Shown one piece after another: positions 13,438 to 24,564 of a stretch of DNA of 64,000 nt. Each line of letters starts with the position of its first letter. The first letter of the stretch is position 1. The position numbers and the translations under genes were made by a program. Under the pieces are notes generated by a model that saw only the letters and a list, made by a program, of their open reading frames with translations, ran no database searches and was not told where the DNA came from. The stretch is from Cerioporus squamosus (taxonomy: Eukaryota > Basidiomycota > Agaricomycetes > Polyporales > Polyporaceae), in the NCBI GenBank assembly GCA_022592435.1, contig JABYQS010000023.1:248001-312000 (forward strand), written 5' to 3'.

Positions 13438-16400
13438 TCACGCGCGGTAGTCGAAGACGACTCTGCCCCAGTCTTGTCCCTGGTAGATCAGGACGCCCCG
13501 GACCTCGGCGCTGTCCAACTCCAGGCCAAGCTCGAACTCTATACCGAGTGTACGTCCACAGCGGCCCACCCAAGAGCAAAAGAAGATCACTCCATCAGCA
13601 CATCATTCCGCCACAACGGCGATTGACAAACACGAGCGGGCGCTCTTTCGAGGGAGAACGCAGCGGGAGAAGGTGCCCATAAAGCCAGAAGCCGGCGGAG
13701 ACCAGAACAGCGACCACGAGATGCAGAAGGAGGACAAAGCCAGACGGCGCCGGCGCGCACGCGCGCCCACTTGCTCACGTCTAGCACCGTATCCACCCCC
13801 CTGCCCTCAAGGCTTCCCCGAGCGCGCCCGCGCGTGTTTGCAAATCGCAAGAGCCAGGCAACTGGCAGGACTAACGCACCGGTGTAGAACCCAGTCGAAT
13901 TTGGCACGCTCGCGTTCTGCTGGAAGCTCGGGAGCACACCGAGATCGATCGTCCACTTGCACAGCTCGTTGATTTCGCCCTGCACGTTGCGGCGCCACGA
14001 GAGGCAGCAGGATAAGGGATAGATGATGGCGTCAGCACTCCGTAGTCTGCAGACGAAACCGAAAGGAGGAGGTACACAGCCGTGCCCTCCGATCCTGTCG
14101 AAGCGCACGGACTGTGCATCCGTAGGCCGACTGGTCAGTTGCTCACCTCGTCCGTGTACCGCATGATCTTATCAGTGTCCGAGGTATACAGAGTCGCGAC
14201 GAACGTCCGGTCTGCCCATAAGTACGTCAGTACAGCACGACGACGACATGGCAACGGATCCCGCCGCCCAGGTCCGCGCATCCGAGGACTAGACGGGGCA
14301 CTCACCGCTCGCTGTCTGTGAAAACTTGCTGCACGATTGGAGTCGTCCCGGCGCGTCGGGCGCAGAACAATTGATCAGGAGGCCGCCCCCCGCGTCTAGA
14401 AGAGCAAAAGAGCCCGGCTTACCAAAACGTGGCCTTGAGACGTTGCCTGCAAACCCGTCATCGGGACACACGGTCATCAAACCATGCGACAGGCTTTCGG
14501 GAGATAATAACCGAGAGACGGACGCACCCTTTCCGCAAAATCGCGCCCTTCGCAACGAGATACTGCAACCTGATGAGAGCCCGGGGCCAATTCAGTTAGC
14601 TCGCTCACGGCCCCCGTTTGCGCGCAGAGCAAAATAGACACCGCGACCGCGCTCGCGCTCGGGGTCCGACGGCTCGTGCTAGAGGGTGCTAGACCATACC
14701 TATTTTCGCAGATTGCCACCCCTGCGTCGTTTTCCCGGATATAGGCTGGTCGCTTCAGCCAGTCTTCCTGCTCCGCAGGCAATTTCACCTAAAACATCAT
14801 CGGACAGGCACACACACAGAGGAGGGCTTAGCGGGGAGGCGAGCTGCAACGCATCGGGAGCGCAGCGCACCTTGAGCATGTATGATTGTGGCGCGACCAC
14901 ACTCGATACCAGCGGCCGGCGAGCTAACCCGTACTGAGCCGCACCCCGGACTGTCGCCGTGTCGCAATCGTGCGGCCGCGCGATGACTCCAATTCGGGAG
15001 CCAAACTGGGCCTGAAGTAGCCGACGTTAGCAGAGCTCTTTTCCGGAAAATCTGTGGTAGGCCTTTTTCGCCTGAACGCACCTTGACCTTACGGAACAGG
15101 TACTCGCTGCCTGAGAAACCTCCCACGAGAAGAAGCGCATCGAGCCGTTGATCGACCTTCTTCGTCTGAGCTTCGATCAGCTCCAAAACCTGCTCAGGGG
15201 AGAAGCGGTGTCGTGCCGTAAGTCGCTGTCTGAGAACCGGTCGCAGGAGAAACAACGGAGCGGCGAGTAGCCGACTAATAATGGCGTGGCGGGACGCACC
15301 TCGCTCACGACCGGGTCGAACACTTCGCGCCGCAGGAGGTTGCCGGGAATCGTCACCTCGCCGTTGACAAGCCCGACCGCGGGATCGTCCGGATCCTCGA
15401 CGTTGAAACAGGTGAAGTGAAACATCGTATCTGCAAAACGTCCAATGAGAACCGTTCCAATTCACACAAGTGGTCTCCGTCATTGCCCCGCCCTGGCCAG
15501 ACGCAGTCGTAGTCGAGGGACAGGGCCGCATACGGTGACAAGAGTGCGATTTGTGCCTCACCGTCGTCTTCCTCTCCCATGTATCGCAGCTTCTCCGTCT
15601 CGCTGAAATGCTCCATGAAGTTTGCCAGACTGACAGAGTCGAGGTGCACGGGATGGTCCGCAAGGAGCGTCTTCATAAGCTCCCTGAACCGCAGATCGAG
15701 GAACAGAGAGCCGCAGTTCGCTCCTGACCGTGCGCACATCTCCGCAATCTCGAGGTTGGCGAGCATGCCGATGATCTTGTAGACGGCAAGGTCCTATACC
15801 CTCGATGCTCAGCACACTCCGCGGGACCCTCGGCTCGGCACAGCATAAAAAATAAAACGTACGACAGTACCACCACCGGCGTCACATATCATGAAGTTCT
15901 TACTTGGGGTCAGCTTGTGCACGTCCGTAAGGTTCGCACAGTGCACCGCTGCAGCTTCTGGCTCGCTGTGAAGAGTATTGAGCGTTGCACACGACGCTCC
16001 GACGTGGCATAGCACTCACCTGATGATGCGTAGGCGTTCTCTCCATGCATGGTCTCCGGCCCTGGCAGATCGCACGAGTCCGGCCGCAATTGCGGCGTCC
16101 CTCATCATCTGGCATCCACTTGCGTCCCATGCGGCGGGGACAGTCAGCCACACATCCGCCGAATCTGATTGCAGCCACGAGGTTGCCGTGAGTGTGCGTA
16201 TCGACCCGGATGGAGAATGGACACAGACCAAGGTCGGCGACGGCTCCGATTTCGCGTGTGATCTGTTGCTTCGCGTAGTCCCATAGGCACGAGAGGAAGT
16301 CGATGATGAGATCGATAGCTCGCTTTCCGGGCTGACAAAGCGAGACTTGTGGGCACGGACGTCATCATGGTTGAACCAACCAGAAGACTCACCGGAAGCG

Positions 16401-17314
16401 TCGGCAGGCGAGGATCTACCTTTGAGGAGTCGCGTAACGCATGAGGTTCAAGGAACAGTTTGAACCTGAGCATGATCAGCTGCGCTGCCTTGCGACGAGC
16501 CAAAGATGCGCTCACCATTCACATTTGATAGCTCCCGGCATAGGTCCGGCGTTCTTGGCCTCAATACCCCATGCGATGACCTGCCCTGACTGGTCGTACA
16601 ACAGGCACGTCGGGATCTTCCTGAATGTCTCGAAGCTCCCCGACCAGTTCAAAATTTGCTGAACCTTCCCTCCGGCGATGCGCGATGATCCGTACGCCTA
16701 ACATCACTCGTGAGCATCACACGGACCCCACTACGCCATATGGCACTTACAACCCCCGAGAACGTCGTACCTAAACACACAGGCTTTAGGCTTCGCTAAC
16801 TCCCGACGACCTAACGCAACTCACCGAAATCGATCGAGACTGATATCTTCCCTTCGTCCGCAAACGAAAGAGGCTGCGGCATCGTCGGGGGACTCGGACC
16901 TCGGGACGTCACAGTCATGGGGGCCGTGCCGGGGCTCGTTCGAGCCAAGGGCGGACTTTGAATTGGAGTTGAGTACGCACTGTATGGAGTTGTAGCAGTC
17001 CCGGGTGGTGGGGAGCCCGGTGTATGAGGTGGCATTGCGCCGTTCGGATACATCCCCGGCGGCGAAGGAGATCCTTGGGGGAAGAACGTCGTCTGGCCAT
17101 TTGGAGATGACTTCTCCCATGTAGAGTGACCGTTCTGGTACGCCTGGGGTGGTGGTGATGGTCCTGCGGGGACTTGGAACTTCTCGGTGCCCTGCCAGTG
17201 GAGGTCTGGCTGTGGACCTGGCTGGTGCGACACAGGTTGCGCTTGGAAGGGTGTAACTTGTTGCGCTGCTTCCGCGTTCTCTAGCTTGTGGTTGGGCTCC
17301 CCGCAGCAGCTCAT
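13438..17314 (-). CDS. Hsp70-fold ATPase of the HSPA12 type with a proline-rich N-terminus
   Basis: Many-exon gene for a divergent actin/Hsp70-fold ATPase of the HSPA12A/B-like group, which is expanded in mushrooms; substrates are unknown. Residues 1-155 are low complexity, rich in Pro, Gly, Ser and Gln, and look disordered. The ATPase follows: phosphate-1 loop DFGTTFSGVAYG (about 161), VWLTVPAAWD, ISEPEAAAV, phosphate-2 DAGGGTVDLAVYKI and adenosine motif LLLVGGFSGSEYL. A C-terminal module reads YLVAKGAILRKGQ, then YTSDTDKIMRYTDE, WTIDLGVLPSFQQN and ends GRVVFDYRA-stop. Exon 2 (16751-16770) is only 20 nt. It lacks an Hsp70 substrate-binding lid and an EEVD or HDEL tail. Frames join at GT...AG introns without a break. 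The start is the first Met of the open frame; the N-terminal tail is the least certain part. Confidence 0.87.
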
Positions 17315-18036
17315 GGCCGGTCAGTCGTCGTCGTTGTCGTGGCTGTCGTCAATGCAGAGTGAGAAGAGGAGGGGCGCCGACGCCCACGCACAGGCAGACA
17401 TCGTCTGGCGGAACTGTATCATGTCGAGCACTGCTTCTGCCACTAATGCAGCGATCAAGGCGTGCCGGGCCCTGACGCTGGATGATTTGAATTCCCCGCA
17501 TCGCACGGTCACGCGTATCATAACGCGCTGAGACGCGTTTGTGGCGGTACGTACCGGTACGTAGCACGGTAAAGGACCTCGACCATGGGTGCCAGAAGGT
17601 ACTAGAGACCATACGGTGGTTATAAAACCTTGCAGCTAAGACGCTGTTAGCATTCACCACACACCGACGCATTTCGCATGCGAAATGTGAGACTTAGACC
17701 TTCGCAGAGGATACGAACATCAGCGCAGGCAAGAAACCTCGTACAGGATCGTAAGGACCGGCCACTTGAGACAGGGCTTCGATGTTGCACAGGCATAGTT
17801 GAGGTTGAGGCAGAGAGGAGACTCAGAGAGGATTCGAGGAGAGAGCTCACAGCTACCCGGGTTAAGTACGTTAATTACTCGAAGTAAGCTTGACTTATCA
17901 CATGTAGGTAATCCGGCTTCTTCCGAACAGATCTCTTCAGCGCTTGTGCACGACACTACTAAGTACCACCTACTACCTTGGTCCCAACCATACACGACTA
18001 CCTAGGCCTCTTGCTCGCATCGACGTTCGTTACACA
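17315..18036. other. Divergent intergenic region
   Basis: About 720 nt between two divergent starts, so it should hold both promoters. A TATAAAA on the plus strand near 17621 is too far from the right-hand ATG to assign. Nothing else recognised. Confidence 0.5.
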
Positions 18037-18536
18037 ATGTCCGCTGCTGTCCCAGCTTTGAAGCAGCAGCTCCACAAGATAGCAGCAGAATGGCCCGGTG
18101 ACCCCTTCCGGCCCAACATCCAGCTCAAGACCTTCTTCGCATACCTCGCCGAACATCCGAACCTCACGCCCACAGCAGTGCGATACACGCGTGCTTTGCA
18201 TGAGGACGAGTTTAAGAAGAAGGTGTGTACTCCATGTGCCGAGCGGTGCTGGGAATAGGAGGAGGGGACGGAAGGAGGGATGCTCCGTGCTACTCCAAGC
18301 GTTGATCGTCGCTGCTGGGCCCAGTATGGATTGGGCTCCGGAGTGGCCGCCGATTCTGGTATCGTTTGCAAACTCGCAGCTGACTGAACGCCATCTACTG
18401 CCAGTACGCTCTCTCAGCGAAGATGTTACGGCCCGCCTCCATGCCACACCACTACACACGCCTCGTGGAAGCGTTCGAGAAGAGCGCGCAGGGCATCGCC
18501 CGCCCGTGGTGGAAGATATTCTTCAATATCTGGTAG
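18037..18536 (+). CDS. CBP6: Cbp6/UQCC2-like cytochrome bc1 assembly factor
   Basis: Small 105-residue basic protein in two exons, 18037-18222 and 18405-18536. It starts with an LKQQLHKIAAEWPGDPFRP helix and ends YALSAKMLRPASMPHHYTRL and WWKIFFNIW. The order of an N-terminal EWP.DP.R motif and a C-terminal Y.L...L.P...P.YY.RL motif resembles the Cbp6/UQCC2 family (mitochondrial nucleoid factor 1 fold), which with Cbp3 supports cytochrome b translation and complex III assembly. Yeast Cbp6 is longer and diverged, so the assignment rests on a short match. No cleavable presequence is obvious, as is usual for small matrix assembly factors. Intron ends are GTGTGT and CCAG. Confidence 0.62.
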
Positions 18537-19749
18537 ACACGGTCCCGTTGTCTGTCTACTTTGACAAGTCATACCACGGTATGTTCTTCCCTTCGTCGCA
18601 TCTTCTCTCGTGCTGATGTTGAGAAGACACCACGTCAACGTTGCGCACACGCGTGCACACCTTCACACACGATACAACACCATTCGCACCCCGTACCGTC
18701 CAGAATGCTATATGGAGGCCGCAACTGTGGAGATGTGTGTGAGATACGCGGGACCGGTCCTCTCAGGTCGTCTTCCTCGCCCGAGTTGGCGTTGCTTCAG
18801 TACGCATTTCCCTGGAAATTTGACCGTATGTTCGTTCGCACATGGACATATGGCACACCGTCCGAGAACTGTCCGGTGCCCAGGATATGACCTTCTGATC
18901 GTTTCTCTTACCCATCGCCGACGGTCTCGATGCAACAACTTTCGCGGGAGAAGGTTCCGATAGAACTTCTGCAAGGGAAAGCTTGGTGAGTGCTTACTCA
19001 TTTGACCTACATATGCACGCACGCCAGCACGCTAGTGTGTCCGGAGCGGAGCCGTTGCTGGGATGTCGTATGCGACCGTCCGAGGTTGCGGCAAACGCCT
19101 GTCGTGTTCTGTGACGACTGCAACAACATCCGCAAGCGTACATACATCCCCGGCCAACGGACCACGGCGAAAGATGGCACCCTAAAGGAAGCCTCCGCAC
19201 AACCGCGACCCGGTCGAGGGTCACCTCCCTAGTAGTCGTCTTCGCGGACCCGCATGAGGATACTTCGTTGCCGAGTGACCACGACCTGGAGCCAATAGTG
19301 GCGTCAGGGTAAGATGGGGTAACCGGCCATCTCACTCCTATGCTTTCCCTTTCTCTCGCACCTTCATCTCCATGGCAGTGATGAAGCCAGCTGGCATCGC
19401 CAGCACAACGATGATTGACTAACTCTCTGTCACAGTTACTGCCCTTCAGGGAGTGCACAATGAGAGGCAAGTGTTTCTCCCGCTATCATTCCTTCCGAAC
19501 GTTAACGTGGCAAGGCACTCTCTGCTAACGTCCAAACAGGTGACTTCCCTGCATGGCGGCGGAGAAGTACGATACAAACGGTAGGTCACGCGCATACTAG
19601 ACTAGAGTTCATGATCTGAAGCACTCGCTCAGGTCAATGGAAGCTCGAGCACTCACCAGCACCACGCAGTGATGTCACCCCTTTGCCCAGGATAAAGTGC
19701 AGCTGGCTCGAGAGGTGCCCACAGACAGCACTGAGCAGTCCCTGCAGGC
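18537..19749. other. Intergenic, no gene recognised
   Basis: 1.2 kb with several intron-like GT...AG signals but no joined reading frame resembling a known family. A small lineage-specific spliced gene is possible; I cannot support one. Confidence 0.4.
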
Positions 19750-20658
19750 ATGGCACCTCCTGCGAACAGAGAAGAAGCCCTCGCCCGTCTCCGCAGTGTC
19801 ATGTCTTCCGGGAAGATAGTCGTAGGAGCAGGTGCTGGCATCGGTCTATCCGCCACCTTCCTCGAGAAAGGCGGCGCGGACCTCATTGGCGTTTACAACA
19901 GTGGCCGCTTCCGCATGGCGGGCAGGGGCTCTCTCGCAGGTCTCATGCCGTACGGAGACGCGAACGGGATGATGCTCGAGATGGTGCGTGAGCAGTGCGC
20001 ATGCGCTACACAAGGAGGTGTCAGCCGACTGACTACGGACGGACTCCGACAGGCTAGGGAGATCATACCTATCGTCGAGAACGCAGGGGTCTTCGCTGGC
20101 GTATGCGCGACAGACCCCTTCCGCACCATGCCCCGCTTCCTCCAGCAACTCAAGGACCTCGGGTTCTGCGGCGTGCAGAACTTCCCCACTGTCGGCCTCA
20201 TCGATGGCACCTTCCGCGAGAACCTCGAGGAGACGGGCATGTCGTACTCGCTCGAAGTCGACATGATCCGCCAAGCTCGCGAGATGGACCTGCTCACGTG
20301 TCCGTACGTGTTCTCCGTCGAGGACGCGGAGGCGATGGCGCGTGCCGGAGCAGACGTCGTCGTCGTGCACATGGGGCTGACGACGAGCGGGAGCATCGGC
20401 GCTGAGACGTCCGCCACGCTCGACGACTGCGTGAAACGGATCCAGGAGTGCCGAGACGCTGCCGTCAAGGTGAACGAGGACGTGATAGTTCTGTGTCATG
20501 GCGGACCTATCGCGACGGCGGAGGATGCGCAGTATGTGCTGGATAGGACTACCGGAGTGCATGGGTTCTTTGGCGCGTCGAGCATGGAGAGATTGCCTAC
20601 TGAGATATCGATTGAGGAGGCTGCCAGGGGATTCAAGGGGATAGCTACAAAGACATAG
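19750..20658 (+). CDS. Tm-1-like TIM-barrel protein (PEP-hydrolase-like fold), copy 1
   Basis: Protein of the TIM-barrel signal-transduction/phosphoenolpyruvate-hydrolase-like family (PF09370 type), matching the C-terminal half of plant Tm-1. The reaction is not established. Two exons: 19750-19983 and 20053-20658, giving 279 residues. The 69 nt intron is a multiple of three and contains no stop, so the frame also reads straight through to 302 residues. The shorter form is preferred because the paralogue at 26296-27202 has an out-of-line intron at exactly this point and also 279 residues. Conserved stretches: [83 protein letters not shown] and [12 protein letters not shown]. It lies 5 kb from a gene for the partner UPF0261 domain. 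Confidence 0.88.
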   Translation: MAPPANREEALARLRSVMSSGKIVVGAGAGIGLSATFLEKGGADLIGVYNSGRFRMAGRGSLAGLMPYGDANGMMLEMVREQCACATQGGVSRLTTDGLRQAREIIPIVENAGVFAGVCATDPFRTMPRFLQQLKDLGFCGVQNFPTVGLIDGTFRENLEETGMSYSLEVDMIRQAREMDLLTCPYVFSVEDAEAMARAGADVVVVHMGLTTSGSIGAETSATLDDCVKRIQECRDAAVKVNEDVIVLCHGGPIATAEDAQYVLDRTTGVHGFFGASSMERLPTEISIEEAARGFKGIATKT

Positions 20659-20928
20659 TTAAGGTCAGCGATTTTGTGTGACAAAGCGAGTTTCGTCCCA
20701 GCATGTGTGCATTGGAACGGTATCATCTGACAGCCCGTTCTTACAAGTTTTGCAAGGTACATAATGAGTACTCTACAATGCCCAGCTCTTCCGCTGCCCC
20801 GACGTAGTAACGCTTGTGCTGGACCGAGTCGCTACACTCCACGAGCATCTGACACTGAGGATGTAGTGATTGATAGCGCAGAGAGGACCGGAACGGTGAG
20901 GTAGCGTACCTCAGACAATGCTGTTCGA

Positions 20929-22341
20929 TTATCCGGCTCGTATAGTGCGCCCCAGCGTGCTGAAGCTTCCCGTCCGGAGATAGTCTGCGAAATCAAAGGG
21001 TCACAGTTAAGCTTCAGAAGGGCTCGAACAGTGAATAACTTACTAAGTACAACCACATCCGCACATCTGGGGTACACGCGACTCAACGGCACTGTATGAA
21101 AACTGACCATGTCGTGTGCGTAGGCAACCTGGAAGACAATGTCGGGTCGGCGGTATGGGTGCCAGAAAGCCACCAACTTTTGCGCAACTTCGCGAACCTT
21201 CTGCCGCAGACTGTCGTCCCTATCCCGGGGTAACGAGAGAGGCTGGATGTCGAAGATTATAGTCTGGAGGTTGGGGAATGAACCTCCAGGTCTCGAGAGG
21301 AGACGCAGAGTCCCATCTATCCATGGCATGTGAGGTTCCGACAACGCCTCTTGGGCAAATGTCCGCAAGCGCAGGGATACAAGGCACCTGGCTCGCAGGT
21401 GGGATAGAAGCTCCGGAGCCCACGGTCTTTCGCGCATGCCCGCGACCATATTTTCGTCCCTGCCCCGATAAAGCATACACCAAGTAACGATGGTGAGATG
21501 GCGCAGGATCGCGAACGGCGTACTTACTGTGGAGGAAGGAGATCATGCTGTCTGCGATTGCAGGTTGTGGTGAGGTCAAGCGGGAGTAGCAACCCATTAG
21601 CTGCACGGTCGCGCCTCAAAGATACTCACACCGTCAGCAGACACGCATGCCATGATGGGGAGGATTGAGCTTGCTTCCTGCAACAACCGAGTGGGATGTT
21701 CGGAGGAAGGCGTGAACAAAGCGCAACACAGGGACAATGCCCGTAAACGCTGTGGGACAACCTGGGATGCCAAAAGCCACTGTTTGCGCACATCCGCCGG
21801 CCGATTACCCCAGATGCGCAGTTCCTCGACCTGCTGTAAGGCTGAAGGCCTGACAATCCACAGGGAAGACTCTGTCTTCTGGAGTAAACTCGTACTGGCT
21901 CACTATGATCGACAGTGACCGGAGCCGTGAGAGAGGATGGAGACAGTTGACCGCGCAGCATGGTGTCTTGGATCCCAAAGCATCTGGGAGCGATTCCGAC
22001 GACAGGCCAGCTAGAGTCAGTTCCTCCAAACCCGTCATCCGTTTCAGCATCCGCCGAAGTGAAGCCGCGGCGGCTTAGATCCCGGCGTGGGGCTCCAATA
22101 CGACACAGGACACGAGACCTCCAACTTCTCCACGTATGCACCAATTGAAGGAGAAGAGTTTGTAGAAGCGACCAAGTGAGCGACCTGCGAGAAGAGATGG
22201 TAGCGCGAGGCCGGCAGCAACGCTGACCAATTGGTCAGGCTGCATGCGCACAAGGCAGCTCGGTCGTCGTGCAGGTGATCGACGATCATGTCCACGACCC
22301 CAGGAGGTGTAAGTCTCCGGAGAGACGATTTCGCCCCCATT
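20929..22341 (-). CDS. F-box protein
   Basis: Minus-strand, several exons. The first exon begins MGAKSSLRRLTPPGVVDMIV and carries an F-box-like segment (residues 8-50) of the mushroom type: DHLHDDRAALCACSL followed by a Trp and ASRYHLFSQV. F-box proteins recruit substrates to SCF ubiquitin ligases. The rest is leucine-rich and loosely repeated (MTGLEELTLAGL, LSRLRSLSIIV, PQRLRALSLCC), suggesting a diverged LRR-like substrate domain. A 68 nt intron at about 22143-22076 restores the frame into AAASLRRMLKRM. The 3' end is uncertain: splicing a GTAAGT...CAG intron near 21044-20986 ends the protein at 20929, while reading through ends it at 20832. Target unknown. Confidence 0.68.
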
Positions 22342-22709
22342 TGAGCGAGGAGGGAGGAGGAAGAGAGGCTCGGAGGTGCTTTTGCGAGTGGAAAAACGCG
22401 ACGGTGCTCTGGTCTGGGTTTTGTCTCAGAAAATCTGATTCGCCAAACCACACATGATGGCACCTTTCCGATGTGCACTACACCAACACGAAACAGAGGT
22501 TGCAACGAAGCAAATCAATGGAGGAGGAAAAAAAGGAGGTCGACGACTTCGTCCGGGGTTCCCATATAAATGCGATTGGCAGAGCTTATATAAGTCGCGT
22601 TTTCGCGGTATAATGGGCGCCTAGAACCGTCTCCTGCTCCTGCATCGATCCCTGCATTACCATCGCGCTGCACACTACCTCTCCATCGCCGTCCGCTGTG
22701 GTTATCACG
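22342..22709. promoter_or_regulatory. Divergent promoter region with TATA-like boxes
   Basis: 368 nt between the F-box start (minus) and the UBE2G1-type E2 start (plus). CTTATATAAG at 22585-22594, a palindromic TATA-like box, lies about 115-125 nt upstream of the E2 ATG, and CATATAAA lies at 22563-22570. A stretch rich in A and G precedes them. Confidence 0.45.
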
Positions 22710-23695
22710 ATGTCTAGAACAGGAACACCGGGTGCTGTTGCCTCCAACACTCTCCTCCTTCGTCGACAGCTCGCAGAGCTCACCAAGCATCCTCTGGAGG
22801 GATTCTCAGCAGGTGCGGAATGCCGGTATCTTCACGCCAACAGAATACGCTGCTGACGGTCGAGTGAAACGAAATCTATCTGTCGAACATGCACTACTTT
22901 CTCTGCCGTTGCTCGTGCAATAGGCCTGGTCGACGATAACAACTTGTATGAGTGGGAAGTCATGATCATTGGGTGCGTCCTTCCGTGACCCCTCGTATGA
23001 GCTTAGTAGATCTGACCGATTACCGTTTCCTCAGTCCTCCGGACACTATCTAGTAAGTTTTCACGTGTTGAACATTCCTTGAAGTCTAACTGATGTACGC
23101 AGCGAGGGTGGCTTCTTCAAGGCGCGGCTCAGCTTCCCAGAAGACTTCCCCCTGAACCCGCCAAAGATGCGCTTCATCACGCCTATGTGGCACCCAAACA
23201 GTAAGTTCTGGCTTCGCCTGCGATTGTCAGTTTCTCTGAGCGATGAATGCTGCAGTTTATCCCGATGGCGTGGTCTGCATCTCCATCCTGGTGAGTCATA
23301 CCGTTCTCTTACATTCCATAAATCCTCTGACATAGCCTGTTCAGCACCCACCGGGCGAGGATCAGTACGGCTATGAAGATTCGGGGGAGCGTTGGCTGCC
23401 AGTTCACACAGTAGAGTCCATCGTGAGTATCCGACCCTTCCGGGCTTGGCCGTGTCCTCATGGATCTCTGTCCCACAGCTTCTCAGCGTGATATCCCTGC
23501 TGTCGTCGGATACGCCAAACTTGGACAGCCCAGCGAATGTGGATGCGGCGAAGGAAGTGCGCGAGAATATTGATGGTGCGTTACCCTCGTCTCACGTCCG
23601 TTGGACAGCGATTCACGATACTCCTGGTACCATCAGCCTACAAGAAGAAGGTCCGGCGACTTGTGCGCAGAAGCGCGGAGGAGGCTTTTGATTAG
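22710..23695 (+). CDS. UBC15: Ubiquitin-conjugating enzyme E2, UBE2G1/Ubc15 type
   Basis: Second E2 of the UBE2G class in this window. Eight exons join in frame: 22710-22812, 22924-22972, 23035-23052, 23103-23200, 23256-23290, 23345-23422, 23479-23575, 23637-23695; 178 residues. It starts with TLLLRRQLAELTKHPLEGFS, has HPN at about 87-89, catalytic Cys at about 97 in VCISIL, the acidic-loop insertion HPPGEDQYGYED, then ERWLPVHTVES and DSPANVDAAKE. The YGYE acidic loop and the WLPVHTVE block separate it from the Ubc7 type (WSPVQSVE). Exon 3 is an 18 nt microexon encoding PPDTI. The intron after the HPN codon sits at the same place as the very long intron of the Ubc7-type gene, so it is ancestral. 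A basic helix KKKVRRLVRRS ends the protein. Likely cytosolic; E3 partner unknown. Confidence 0.93.
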
Positions 23696-24564
23696 CCTCG
23701 GCGTGTTTGCTCCCCTTGGCCCCGGTCCCATCCTCGTCTTTGGACTTTGTTCGTGTTATTCGACGCCTCTCGATGCATCCTATACGCCTTGTCCTCTTCA
23801 CGTGTCACGTCTTCTGGGTTCCTGAGTTGTATCATGCTTTGTATCCACGCGTTGTCTTCTCGTCGCTTCCCGTTTTATAGCGTACAACTCGCCCACCACA
23901 ACCCCCTAAAGCGTCCCATCCCCACTTCCATCGTCTCGCCATAGGCGTCGCCTGCACTTTCCTCGCAATGTTGTCATCAGGTTTCTTTTTGTATCCAGAT
24001 ATAGCAGAACCTCCCGAACATACCGTTCCTTGTACTTCACATATCCTCTTATATCGCCTTAAAGTATCATGCCGCGTGTGGCCGCGTAACGCAGGGACAA
24101 TTCAGAGGACCGTACTGCCGGCAGTCCCGCTCGTATGTGTGCGTTTCTCTCCTTGCTTTTTTCCGAGAGTACAAGCTGTTGACGTCTATCGTATGGCAGA
24201 TCGATGTGAACTGCGTCATGACCACCACCAACAAACCTTTTCAGGTGTCTCCTCTCCGCCCGTGGAGAGTGCCTCTGCTGTAGCACTCTCGCAGTGCTTG
24301 TCATTGCATTCTAAACTCGTCACGAAGTATGACTCCACCCTCCGAGACTCTGCGGTCCTCGGACACTGCATTCAGCACATGATGTAGTGCGGTGCGTTGA
24401 GTTTAGCTGTATTTGCGTGGCGTGCTCACTCTACTAATGTGCTTGCAGGACTTGCTGACGACCGGATTCCGGTGTAGCACGTGTGAAGTCGGTCGTCAGT
24501 GGAGCTCACGGAGTAATCTCAGATCCATCGTACACCTCCCAGAAGTAAAGGAACACGTAGAGCA
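23696..24564. other. Convergent 3' regions, no gene recognised
   Basis: About 870 nt between the 3' ends of two convergent genes. The T- and C-rich sequence at 23700-24060 probably includes the 3' UTR of the E2 gene. No coding frame recognised. Confidence 0.45.

Noticed and set aside
13587..14108. Single ORF as a separate protein
   Set aside because: It contains the WTIDLGVLPSFQQN exon of the HSPA12-type gene with intron read-through on both sides; not a separate gene.
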